A stretch of DNA of 64,000 nt, from positions 1,302,001 to 1,366,000 of the forward strand of contig NZ_FOOQ01000001.1 in assembly GCF_900113245.1 (NCBI RefSeq), in the 5' to 3' direction. A program made the position numbers and the translations under genes. How positions within the stretch are numbered: position 1 is the first letter of the stretch; each line of letters starts with the position of its first letter. The notes under the pieces are model-generated. The model made no database searches. It saw only the letters and a list, made by a program, of their open reading frames with translations, and had not been told where the DNA came from. Of the stretch, positions 44,638 through 52,505 are shown one piece after another. Source of the stretch: Halopelagius inordinatus. GTDB lineage: Archaea > Halobacteriota > Halobacteria > Halobacteriales > Haloferacaceae.

Positions 44638-45300
44638 TCAGTTCTCGGGGGCGAGACGCGTCCGGCAGTTCTCGACGAACGACTCGACCGAGAGGTCCGT
44701 CCCGCGTTCGAGCGTGAGGTAGATATCCTCGTCGCCGTCGGCGGATAGCCGAACGAGCGTGGTGCGTTCGAGGCCCCGGACGACGAACTGGGTCTGACCG
44801 CCGACGGGCGATTCGACGCCCTCGCCGTCGCCCGCTTCGAGCGAGACGACGAGACGCGAGATGGACTCTTCGTCGTATCTCCGCCCGTCGGCGTCGACGG
44901 CGCAGTACACCTCGGTACGGTCCTCGTCGTGAGAGATGGCGAGTCGGAACGCGGACTCGTGAGCGTCGAGGAGGTATTCGAGGAGGCGCGTGTGGGGAAA
45001 GCCCGTCTCCTCGACGAACTCCACGTTCACCGACCGCCCGCGGAGGCGCGCGAGGGCGGTCCGACCGTCGGCGGTGAGACCGTAGAGACGCCCTTTCTGC
45101 TGTGACTCCGGAACGAGGAGTTCGACTATCTCTCTGTCGCGGAGTTCCGAAAGCGCGCGCGAGACGTGCGGTTGGGCCAAGTCGAGTTCGTCGGCTATTC
45201 GCGACGGCAGTTCCGGACCGTCGTCCGAGAGCAACTCACACACCGCGAGTCGGTACCGCGAACTGGCGATGTATCCCGCGGCGTCCCACGTCTCAGACAT
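44638..45300 (-). CDS. Winged-helix transcriptional regulator
   Basis: 220 residues. The N-terminal wHTH (about 10-90) has ASSRYRLAVCELLSDDG, PSRIADELDLAQPHVSRALSEL (recognition helix) and a wing in GRLYGLTADGRTALARL, typical of MarR/ArsR-like archaeal regulators. The C-terminal half is a haloarchaeal-type effector or dimerisation region without known signature. It is divergent from the DoxX gene with two inverted repeats in between, so it likely controls that gene and itself. Confidence 0.83.
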   Translation of the reverse strand: MSETWDAAGYIASSRYRLAVCELLSDDGPELPSRIADELDLAQPHVSRALSELRDREIVELLVPESQQKGRLYGLTADGRTALARLRGRSVNVEFVEETGFPHTRLLEYLLDAHESAFRLAISHDEDRTEVYCAVDADGRRYDEESISRLVVSLEAGDGEGVESPVGGQTQFVVRGLERTTLVRLSADGDEDIYLTLERGTDLSVESFVENCRTRLAPEN

Positions 45301-45381
45301 GGTCGCGCGCGGTCCTGTAGCTTCGAGTACTGCTCTCGCGTTTCGTCCGATGGGGGGTTCGTCGGGTTGGGGAGGTTATCA

Positions 45382-45404
45382 TTTGGATACCACTCCTATC
45401 CAAA
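45382..45404. promoter_or_regulatory. Operator-like inverted repeat TTTGGATA-N7-TATCCAAA
   Basis: A perfect 8-bp inverted repeat in the divergent region, on the side of the winged-helix gene. Likely binding site of a dimeric regulator. Confidence 0.6.
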
Positions 45405-45450
45405 ATTCCGCTGATTCACACGCTCAGGGCGTAAATTTCGGAAGGTACCG

Positions 45451-45479
45451 CTTTGATTAATGCCAAACCATAATCAAAG
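45451..45479. promoter_or_regulatory. Operator-like inverted repeat CTTTGATTA-N11-TAATCAAAG
   Basis: A perfect 9-bp inverted repeat, centre about 72 bp from the first and about 75 bp before the DoxX TATA box. The half-site TTTGAT resembles the TTTGGAT of the first repeat. Confidence 0.6.
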
Positions 45480-45538
45480 TTTCGTCGCGGTGACCACGTA
45501 ACACCGGCGTCACCCGGTTACGTCGATGTGCGCAAAGT

Positions 45539-45546
45539 GATATATT
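45539..45546 (+). promoter_or_regulatory. TATA box of the DoxX gene
   Basis: GATATATT is centred about 30 nt before the ATG at 45573 and selects this start over the longer frame. Confidence 0.55.
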
Positions 45547-45572
45547 GGTTCGGGATAGAATCACGTAACGTA

Positions 45573-46016
45573 ATGTTACCAGACATCGCTTCGATAGCGC
45601 TTCAGTTCGAGAGCACCGGTGCCGGTATCGTCTTTCTACTCGCGCGACTCCTCTTCGGGGGCGTCCTCGCGTTCATGGGTCTCAACCACTTTCTGAACGC
45701 CGACGCCATGACGGGGTACGCGGAGGCGAAGGGACTGCCCGCGGCGCGTGTCGGCGTCCTCGGGTCGGGTGGCCTTCTGGTCGCGGCCGGACTCGCCATC
45801 GCCGCCGGCGTCTTCCCCGCAATCGCGGCGGGTGCAGTCGCCGCGTTCCTCCTCGTGACGACGCCCCTGTTTCACGACTTTTGGGCCGTCCCCGAGGACC
45901 AACAGCAATCGGAGATGACGGGCTTTCTGAAGAACACCGTCATGCTCGGCGGCGCACTCGCCTTCTTGGCCCTCGCCGAGACGGCGTGGCCCTACGCTCT
46001 CGGTGGTGGCCTGTAG
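45573..46016 (+). CDS. DoxX-family membrane protein
   Basis: 147 residues, four hydrophobic helices. ARLLFGGVLAFMGLNHFLNADAMTGYAEAKGLP (about 22-55 in parts), GSGGLLVAAGLAIAAGVFP, LVTTPLFHDFWAVPEDQQQSEM and ALAFLALAETAWPYALG match the DoxX/DoxD-like family, often linked to quinone-related or redox chemistry. Role here unknown. Divergent from a winged-helix regulator with paired repeats; short leaderless start at 45573. Confidence 0.85.
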   Translation: MLPDIASIALQFESTGAGIVFLLARLLFGGVLAFMGLNHFLNADAMTGYAEAKGLPAARVGVLGSGGLLVAAGLAIAAGVFPAIAAGAVAAFLLVTTPLFHDFWAVPEDQQQSEMTGFLKNTVMLGGALAFLALAETAWPYALGGGL

Positions 46017-46162
46017 ACGCTCGTACCGCGCCGTTCTCCCGTCTCGACTCGGCGCGAACCGCACGGCGACGCGGAGCCGGTTTTTCTCGCGCACGCCCGA
46101 CGACGGTGACCCTTATACACCTATGTGTGATACTAACCCTACTAGGCATACCCAGCGAAACG

Positions 46163-46167
46163 TTAAG
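46163..46167 (+). promoter_or_regulatory. TATA-like TTAAG of the small gene at 46193
   Basis: CGTTAAG sits about 28 nt before the ATG at 46193, the standard leaderless spacing. Further upstream TATACACCTATGTGTGATA (46113-46131) is an imperfect inverted repeat. Confidence 0.4.
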
Positions 46168-46192
46168 CCGACGCACGAGAACTACTACCACG

Positions 46193-46324
46193 ATGAACTC
46201 GGACCGAACGCCGATGAAGCACGTCAGTCACACACCACCCTCCGGCGACGCCGTCACGAACGTCTGGCAACGGGGACCGGAGGCCGAGACGAGAGCAGAG
46301 ACAGAGGAACCGGCCGACGACTGA
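46193..46324 (+). CDS. Small protein of 43 residues
   Basis: Reads MNSDRTPMKHVSHTPPSGDAVTNVWQRGPE then an acidic tail. No family recognised. The main support is the well-placed TATA element and leaderless start; composition fits a haloarchaeal acidic peptide. It sits between DoxX and MvaD on the same strand, with its own promoter. Confidence 0.5.
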   Translation: MNSDRTPMKHVSHTPPSGDAVTNVWQRGPEAETRAETEEPADD

Positions 46325-46359
46325 ACCAGTTTTCGCCGCGACGATAACCCATCGGGACG

Positions 46360-46365
46360 TTTAAC
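46360..46365 (+). promoter_or_regulatory. TATA-like box of mvaD
   Basis: TTTAAC, centred about 27 nt before the ATG at 46390. Confidence 0.45.
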
Positions 46366-46389
46366 CGGGAGTCCCTCCCGCGTAGGAGC

Positions 46390-47364
46390 ATGAAAGCCAC
46401 CGCGAAGGCACACCCGATACAGGGGCTCGTGAAGTACCACGGGATGCGAGACGAGGAGTTGCGACTCCCGTACCACGACAGCATCAGCGTCTGCACCGCG
46501 CCGACGCACACGAAGACGACGGTGGAGTTCCGCCCCGACGGCGAAGAAGACGTCTACCGCATCGGCGGCGAGGACGTGACCGGCCGCGGCGCCGAACGCA
46601 TCGACGCCGTCGTCGACCACGTCCGAACGCTCGCGGGGTTCGACCACGCGGTTCGACTGGAGAGCGAGAACTCCTTTCCCTCGAACATCGGCTTCGGGTC
46701 GTCGTCGTCGGGCTTTGCGGCGGCGGCGATGGCTCTCTCGGAGGCCGCGGGACTCGACCTCTCTCGGCCCGAGATATCGACTATCGCCCGCCGCGGGTCC
46801 TCCTCCGCGGCGCGCGCGGTGACCGGCGCGTTCTCGCATCTCTACGCCGGTCTCAACGACGAGGACTGCCGCTCCGAGCGCATCGAATCCGACCTCGAAG
46901 ACGACTTGCGAGTCGTCGCCGCGCACGTCCCCGCCTACAAGGAGACCGAACAGGCCCACGAGGAGGCCGCAGAGAGCCACATGTTCGAAGCGCGGATGGC
47001 GCACGTCCACGAGCAACTGCAGACGATGCGCGACGCCCTCCGCAAGGGGGAGTTCGACCGCACGTTCGAGTTGGCCGAACACGACTCGCTGTCGCTGACG
47101 GCGACGACGATGACCGGCCCGTCGGGGTGGGTGTACTGGCAACCGCGGACCATCGCCGTCTTCAACGCGGTGCGGAAACTCCGCACCGAGGAGGACATCC
47201 CCGTCTACTTCTCGACGGACACGGGCGCGAGCGTCTACGTGAACACGACCGAGGACCACGTCGAACGCGTCGAGTCCGCCGTCGCGGCCTGCGACGTGGA
47301 GACCGACGTCTGGTCCGTCGGCGGCCCCGCCGAGATTCTCCCCGAGTCCGACGCGCTCTTTTGA
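46390..47364 (+). CDS. mvaD: Phosphomevalonate decarboxylase
   Basis: 324 residues of the GHMP-kinase fold. N-terminal KATAKAHPIQGLVKYHG, LPYHDSISVC, the glycine-rich loop NSFPSNIGFGSSSSGFAAAAMAL near 98-120, RRGSSSAARAVTGAF and FSTDTGASVYVNT. The haloarchaeal decarboxylase acts on phosphomevalonate to give isopentenyl phosphate, part of the modified mevalonate route. Leaderless start at 46390. A perfect 8-bp hairpin downstream at 47395-47417 probably ends the transcript. Confidence 0.92.
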   Translation: MKATAKAHPIQGLVKYHGMRDEELRLPYHDSISVCTAPTHTKTTVEFRPDGEEDVYRIGGEDVTGRGAERIDAVVDHVRTLAGFDHAVRLESENSFPSNIGFGSSSSGFAAAAMALSEAAGLDLSRPEISTIARRGSSSAARAVTGAFSHLYAGLNDEDCRSERIESDLEDDLRVVAAHVPAYKETEQAHEEAAESHMFEARMAHVHEQLQTMRDALRKGEFDRTFELAEHDSLSLTATTMTGPSGWVYWQPRTIAVFNAVRKLRTEEDIPVYFSTDTGASVYVNTTEDHVERVESAVAACDVETDVWSVGGPAEILPESDALF

Positions 47365-47394
47365 GGTAGCGCGCCGGGTCGGGTCGGGTCGGCC

Positions 47395-47417
47395 GGTCGG
47401 CGATTCCGCCGCCGACC
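47395..47417 (+). terminator. Hairpin downstream of mvaD
   Basis: GGTCGGCG-N7-CGCCGACC, perfect 8-bp stem, after a GGGTC microrepeat; followed by CTCTTT, a weak T tract that doubles as the promoter region of the next gene. Confidence 0.45.
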
Positions 47418-47453
47418 CGCACGCTCTTTGTCTATCCCGCCTCAGTCTCACGT

Positions 47454-48581
47454 ATGCGACTTCTGGTGCTCGGTGCGGGCTACGCCGGTGTGACGCTCGC
47501 TCGCCGACTCGAATCGAACCTCCCGTCGTCGGTCGAACTCGTCGTCGTCGACGACTCCGACGCCCACCTCGTCCAACACGAGGTCCACCGCGTCATCCGC
47601 CGTCCGGGCGTCGCGGACGCGATTCAGGTCCCACTCGCGGACCTGTTCGACCGGGCCGAACCGCGGGTCGCCCGCGTCGAACGCCTCGACAGGGACGCGC
47701 GCGAGGTTCACCTCGACGGCGGCGACTCTCTCTCGTACGACTACGCCGCCGTCTGTCTCGGTGCGGAGACGGCGTACTACGGGCTTCCCGGCGTCGAAGA
47801 ACACTCGCTTCCGCTGAAACGCGTCGAGGACGCACTCGCGATTCGCGAGGCCGTTCTCGACGCCGAGGGCGAAGCGCGCATCGTCGTCGGCGGGGCGGGT
47901 CTCTCGGGCGTCCAGACGGCGGGGGAACTCGCCGCTCTCGCCCGCGAGGAAGAGTTAGATGCCGACGTCACCCTCGTCGAACGACTCGGCGACGTCGCGC
48001 CGAACTTCCCGGAGAACTTCCGCGACGCGGTCCGAGGGGAACTCGAAGCACGCGGCGTCGAGGTGCGAACGGACGCGTCGGTGACCCGCGCCACCGAGGA
48101 CGCCGTGGAGACGGCCGCGGAGACGTACCCCTACGACATCTTCGTCTGGACCGGCGGCATCACCGGCGCGGACGCGATGGGCGGGGACCGACCTCTCGTT
48201 CGAAGCGACCTCAGACTCGACGACCGGACGTTCGTCGTCGGCGACGCCGCGCGGGCGGTCGACGCCGACGGAGAGGCGGTTCCCGCCTCGGCGTCGGCGG
48301 CCATCCGCGAGGCGCGGACGGTGGCGACGAACCTCTCTCGCCTCGTCGATCACGAACTCGGGGGCGGCGACGACTTCGCCCCGCGCCTCGACCCCTACCG
48401 GTTCGACGTCCCGGGGTGGATCGTCTCCGTCGGCGACGGCGCAGTCGCGCAACTCGGGCCGAAGGTGTTCACCGGCGCGCCCGCGAAAGCGATGAAGACG
48501 TCCGTCGGCGCGGGCCATCTCACCTCCGTGGGGTCGATTCGGCAAGCCGCGGAACTCGCAGAGGAGGAACTGGGCGTCTGA
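47454..48581 (+). CDS. NADH dehydrogenase type II-like flavoprotein
   Basis: 375 residues. FAD dinucleotide motif LVLGAGYAGVTLARRL at the N-terminus, AVCLGAETAYYGLPGVEE near 100, second nucleotide motif IVVGGAGLSGVQTAGELA near 145 and late FVVGDAARAVDADGE near 262. This is the NDH-2/sulfide:quinone oxidoreductase-like layout; it lacks the Cys of SQR, so NADH:quinone oxidoreductase is the likelier role. C-terminal part is amphipathic and may bind the membrane. Feeds electrons to menaquinone in the respiratory chain whose terminal oxidase lies 500 bp downstream. Confidence 0.87.
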   Translation: MRLLVLGAGYAGVTLARRLESNLPSSVELVVVDDSDAHLVQHEVHRVIRRPGVADAIQVPLADLFDRAEPRVARVERLDRDAREVHLDGGDSLSYDYAAVCLGAETAYYGLPGVEEHSLPLKRVEDALAIREAVLDAEGEARIVVGGAGLSGVQTAGELAALAREEELDADVTLVERLGDVAPNFPENFRDAVRGELEARGVEVRTDASVTRATEDAVETAAETYPYDIFVWTGGITGADAMGGDRPLVRSDLRLDDRTFVVGDAARAVDADGEAVPASASAAIREARTVATNLSRLVDHELGGGDDFAPRLDPYRFDVPGWIVSVGDGAVAQLGPKVFTGAPAKAMKTSVGAGHLTSVGSIRQAAELAEEELGV

Positions 48582-48730
48582 ACCGACCGCGAGAGTTTGC
48601 GAACGCGAGGGAAACGCCGTCGGGAGAATCTGCCGTCTCGGAGAGTCGCGACCGGTGATTCGGTCCCCCCGTCCGCTTGCCAACGCAGGCAGGACGCCCG
48701 TGACGGTACCGGGCCAAGCGGACGGAAACG

Positions 48731-49075
48731 ATGTCTTCCGAGAACGATAGCGACAGCGAGACGCGGAACTCGTCGTCCGAACACGCGCTCTCCGGACGGA
48801 GGGAGATCGAGGCGTGGGCCGAGGACGCGGGAAAACGGCCCGCCGTCGCGGCGACGACCCACGGGTCGGTGTCTCTCGACTTCGCGAGCGAGGACGACGC
48901 GGACAGAGCGGTCGATTGGGACACGTTCTTCGCACTGTACGACTCCGCCGACGTGGCGCTCTTGGTGGATAGAGGCTCGGAGGACCACCGGTTCGTAGAC
49001 GACGCGCGACTCAGAGAGGGGGTGCGGAGAGACCGCCGAGTGCGGAGCGAGGTGTCGACGACCGACCGTCAGTAG
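48731..49075 (+). CDS. Small haloarchaeal protein of unknown function
   Basis: 114 residues. Disordered N-terminus, then a compact region: REIEAWAEDAGKRPAVAATT, SVSLDFASEDDADRAVDW, DTFFALYDSADVALLVD. I know the pattern as common in haloarchaea but no function. The last 7 nt overlap the end of the convergent cytochrome oxidase gene. Confidence 0.65.
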   Translation: MSSENDSDSETRNSSSEHALSGRREIEAWAEDAGKRPAVAATTHGSVSLDFASEDDADRAVDWDTFFALYDSADVALLVDRGSEDHRFVDDARLREGVRRDRRVRSEVSTTDRQ

Positions 49076-51072
49076 TCCTCTTCGGCCGACGCGCCCTCAC
49101 TGCCCGCGCTCTGCCCGTCGGACTCGCGTTCGCGGTTCGTCGACCGGTTTCGACCCGTCTCGGCCTCGGAGCGTTCGCCCTCGCCGTCGGACCGGTCGTC
49201 CGGCACGTAGCCGAGTTCCTGTTCGAGTCGCCGTTCGAACCACTGCCACTCGTTCGAGAACTGCCCGGTCGGTTTGAGGTTCCACGGGTCGGCGCTCCGA
49301 ATCTTCGGCCCGACCCTGTACGACTGGACCATGTTGAACAGCCAGACGCCGACGCTGATAGCGATGATGAGCGCGCCGAACGAGGCTATCTGTTGAAGCG
49401 GCGCGAACTGCGCGGGATACGACGCCGACCGGCGGGGGAGTCCCATCAGTCCGATGACGAAAAGCGGCATGAACGTCACGAGGACGCCGACGACGCTCAA
49501 CGCGGTGTGGAGGTTCGCGAGGCGTTTGCTGTACCACCGGCCGGTGAAGAGCGGATACCAGTAGTACGAGGCCGCGAACATCGAGAAGGCGATGATGCCC
49601 GCGACGAAAAAGTGGAAGTGCGCGACGACGTAGTAGGTGTCGTGGACGAGGAGGTCGACCGGAATCGACGCGAGGAAGACGCCGGTGACGCCGCCGACGA
49701 TGAACAGGCTGATTCCGGCGACGAGGAACTGAAGCGGCGCGGCGAGTCTGATATCGCCGTTCCACATCGTCGCGATCCAGTTGAACGTCTTCACCGCGGA
49801 GGGGACGGCGATAGAGAGGGTGACGACCATGAACGAGGCGCGAATCCGCGGGTCGATGCCCGTCGTGAACATGTGGTGCGCCCAGACGCCGAACGAGAGG
49901 ACGCCGATGGCCAGCGTCGAGTAGACGATGAACTTGTAGCCGAACAGCGTCCGACCGGTGAACTTCGGGAGAATCTGGCTCGTCAAGCCGAACGCCGGTA
50001 ACACGAGGATGTACACCTCGGGGTGGCCGAAGAACCAAAACAGGTGCTGCCAGAGTATCGGTCCGTTGGCTTCGAGCGCGTAGAAGGCCGTCCCGAAGTT
50101 GCGGTCCAAGAGGAGCATCAAGAGCGCGCTCCCGAGGAGGGGGAACGCAAAGAGGATGAGGCCGCTTGCGGTCAGCATCGACCACGTGAAGATGTCCATC
50201 TCGCTCCAGGTGACGCCCTCACCGCGTTCGGTGAACACGGTGACGATGATGTTTATCGCGCCGATTACGGTCGCGATGCCGGACAGATGCAACCCGAGAA
50301 GCATCAGGTCTATCTGCGGGTTCGGGAGCGTCGCGGACAGCGGTACGTACATCGTCCACCCCGTCGTCGGCGGTTCCAACGCGTAGAGGAACTCGATTCG
50401 CGGCCCGAACACGTCTATGACCTTCGCGAGGACTTCGGTCAGAAGGCCCGCCCGGACCATCACGAACGAGAACGGAATCAGCCAGAACGCGATGGCGTTG
50501 ATGCGCGGGAACGCCATGTCGTCGGCGTCCAAGAGAAGCGGCAGAAAGTAGTTCGCGACGCCGTTGAAAACCGGCGTCACGAAAAACAGGAGCATCGTCA
50601 GTCCGTGCGTCGTGAAAAGCGCGTTGTACGTGTTCTCGTCCCAGACGTCGACGCTCGGCGTGATGAGTTCCGTCCGGACCATGAACGCGTCCGTCGCGCC
50701 CCAAAGCGCCGCCGCGAGTCCGAAAAGGAGGTAGAGAAATCCGATGTCTTTGTGGTCGACCGTGGTCAGCCACCGCATCAGGCCGTACGGCTTGCTCGTC
50801 TTGTGCTCTCGCTTGAACAGCATGCCCATGGAGGGCGCGACGCCCCCGTCGGAGGCCGAGGGACGCGCGTCGCCGCCGTCGGTTCCGCCGGACGGACTCC
50901 GACGCGCCGACGAGGCGTTCTCTTCGCCCCCGTCGGAACGGACCAGTCGGTCGGCGAGCGGTTCGGTCAGTGTCGTCTCGTCGCTCTCTCGGCGACGCCA
51001 GTACAGCACCCCCGCGAGGAGGAGACTGGCGACGACGAGGACGACGAAGGGGGAGACATTCATCGTTGGCAT
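49069..51072 (-). CDS. Heme-copper terminal oxidase subunit I with an N-terminal membrane extension
   Basis: 667 residues. Canonical core begins near 90 and has low-spin heme ligand in FTTHGLTM, CuB ligand and cross-linked Tyr in FFGHPEVYILVLPAFG, the HH pair in WAHHMFTTG, K-channel Lys in PSAVKTFNWIATMW, and heme ligands in HDTYYVVAHFHFFV. The Glu of HPEVY is present, as in A-type oxidases. Before the core there is one extra membrane helix (about 7-23) and a 65-residue Gly/Ser/Asp linker. No subunit II or III gene is adjacent. Start could instead be ATG at 51063. DUF6789 lies 82 nt upstream on the same strand. Confidence 0.92.
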   Translation of the reverse strand: MPTMNVSPFVVLVVASLLLAGVLYWRRRESDETTLTEPLADRLVRSDGGEENASSARRSPSGGTDGGDARPSASDGGVAPSMGMLFKREHKTSKPYGLMRWLTTVDHKDIGFLYLLFGLAAALWGATDAFMVRTELITPSVDVWDENTYNALFTTHGLTMLLFFVTPVFNGVANYFLPLLLDADDMAFPRINAIAFWLIPFSFVMVRAGLLTEVLAKVIDVFGPRIEFLYALEPPTTGWTMYVPLSATLPNPQIDLMLLGLHLSGIATVIGAINIIVTVFTERGEGVTWSEMDIFTWSMLTASGLILFAFPLLGSALLMLLLDRNFGTAFYALEANGPILWQHLFWFFGHPEVYILVLPAFGLTSQILPKFTGRTLFGYKFIVYSTLAIGVLSFGVWAHHMFTTGIDPRIRASFMVVTLSIAVPSAVKTFNWIATMWNGDIRLAAPLQFLVAGISLFIVGGVTGVFLASIPVDLLVHDTYYVVAHFHFFVAGIIAFSMFAASYYWYPLFTGRWYSKRLANLHTALSVVGVLVTFMPLFVIGLMGLPRRSASYPAQFAPLQQIASFGALIIAISVGVWLFNMVQSYRVGPKIRSADPWNLKPTGQFSNEWQWFERRLEQELGYVPDDRSDGEGERSEAETGRNRSTNRERESDGQSAGSEGASAEEDY

Positions 51073-51154
51073 CGAACGAACTGCGTGTCAGGGCGGTTAG
51101 GAGAACACGGCCATAAGTCCAGAGGGGAGCTGTAGGGAGAGCTGAACGTCTGCG

Positions 51155-51610
51155 TCACCATCTCGTCTCCGTTCGCTCCGACGGCGAGTCGGCGGTGGGC
51201 GTCGTTCCGGTGAACCGAGCGTAGGCGGTTCCGAGAATGAACCCGTAGGCGAGGTGCGCCATCAGGGTCAACCCCGCGAAGGCGAGGATTATCGGCCCCG
51301 AGAGGTCGCCGCGCCCGAGGAGAACGAACGCGACCCAAAGCAGGATGGCGAGACCCATGCCCTGCAGGGCCGGGTCGTCTCCCGGCAGAGACGGCTGGAC
51401 GGCGGCGAAAAGCAGGGGCCACGCGACGACGCCGGCGACGACGAACAGGACGAAGCCGACGCTCGTGTTTCCGGGGACGCCGACGAACCGGGCGACGGCG
51501 TCGAACATGCGGATTCGCGACCGCGTCTCCACCTCGAAGAGGAGCAAGAGGAGACTCAGGGCGACTGTTCCGACGAGACCACCCCCGACGGCGGCGAGCG
51601 GACGGTTCAT
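51155..51610 (-). CDS. DUF6789 membrane protein
   Basis: 151 residues with four hydrophobic helices: AAVGGGLVGTVALSLLLLLFEV, TSVGFVLFVVAGVVAWPLLFAAV, AILLWVAFVLLGRG and LMAHLAYGFILGTAYARFTG. DUF6789 (recognised from memory) is often found next to oxidase subunit I; an assembly or accessory role is inferred from proximity. Confidence 0.78.
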   Translation of the reverse strand: MNRPLAAVGGGLVGTVALSLLLLLFEVETRSRIRMFDAVARFVGVPGNTSVGFVLFVVAGVVAWPLLFAAVQPSLPGDDPALQGMGLAILLWVAFVLLGRGDLSGPIILAFAGLTLMAHLAYGFILGTAYARFTGTTPTADSPSERTETRW

Positions 51611-51670
51611 TTGCTCGGTGGTTCGGTAACGGGTTGCATAAGACTGATGGCGAAACGCTCTCGGCGAGAC

Positions 51671-52426
51671 TCAGATGAGCAAGACGACGACGGAGTAGAC
51701 GACGGAACCGACGAGGAACGGGCGGAACAGCCCTCGTGCGGCCTCGGGGACTTCCTCTTTGAACGTGTTGAACACCAACCCCCCGGAGACGAACCCGAGC
51801 AACATCCCGAGCGCCAGTTCGCTTATCTGCGTCACGAGTCCCACGCCGCCGCCGAGAAGCGTCGCCCCCGCCAACACCCACCGACCGGTTCCCTCGAACG
51901 CGTCGCCGTGTCTGCGGTCCAACCCCCGGTCGAAGTTCAGGAAGTGAAGCCCCATCGCGAGCGTGTACAACACGAGGTTGAGAGCGCCCTCGACCTCCTG
52001 GTGAAAGAGGAGATAGCCGATGAGCGCCGAGTAGACGGTGAAACTCCCGACGTGGATGGTGTATCTTCCGGGGGAGGTTTCTCCCTCCCCGTCGCTGTCG
52101 AAGTGGTGGGCGGCGTACACCTCCAACCCGTAGAACGCGACGACGCCGGCCAGTCCGGCGAGAAAGACGAGTTGTTCCGCGAAGAACTGCCCCTCGTACA
52201 TCGTGCGCACCTCCGCGGCGGCGCTTGCGATTTCGGGCAGGAGGAGGACGAACACGTACGCGACGGACGTACCGGCGCCCAAAGAGAGGAGTTGCCGCCC
52301 GCGCGTCGAACTCCTGTGCGGCGCGTACATCGTCAGGAGGTGAACCGACGCGAGGGCGACGGCGAGGAGAGACGCCAAGAGCGGAGACTGCTCCGCTCGC
52401 TCTGCGACGAGTGGAACGGCGTTCAT
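51671..52426 (-). CDS. ZIP-like membrane protein
   Basis: 251 residues, about eight helices. Late region LGMLLGFVSGGLVFNTFKEEVPEAARG and middle NLVLYTLAMGLHFLNFDRGLDRRHGDAFE resemble ZIP-family architecture but the His-rich metal motifs (HxxxH/HE) are weak, so it is a diverged member or of another function. EIASAAAEVRTMYEGQFF and HHFDSDG lie in loops. On the same strand as DUF6789 and the oxidase, with 60 nt between. Metal supply to the oxidase is only a suggestion. Confidence 0.62.
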   Translation of the reverse strand: MNAVPLVAERAEQSPLLASLLAVALASVHLLTMYAPHRSSTRGRQLLSLGAGTSVAYVFVLLLPEIASAAAEVRTMYEGQFFAEQLVFLAGLAGVVAFYGLEVYAAHHFDSDGEGETSPGRYTIHVGSFTVYSALIGYLLFHQEVEGALNLVLYTLAMGLHFLNFDRGLDRRHGDAFEGTGRWVLAGATLLGGGVGLVTQISELALGMLLGFVSGGLVFNTFKEEVPEAARGLFRPFLVGSVVYSVVVLLI

Positions 52427-52505
52427 GCGTCGCGTACACGGGTCGGAGGAATGACGGTTACGGCGGAAGCGCCTCCGGACCGTCCGGCGACGGCGCGTCG
52501 GCCGG

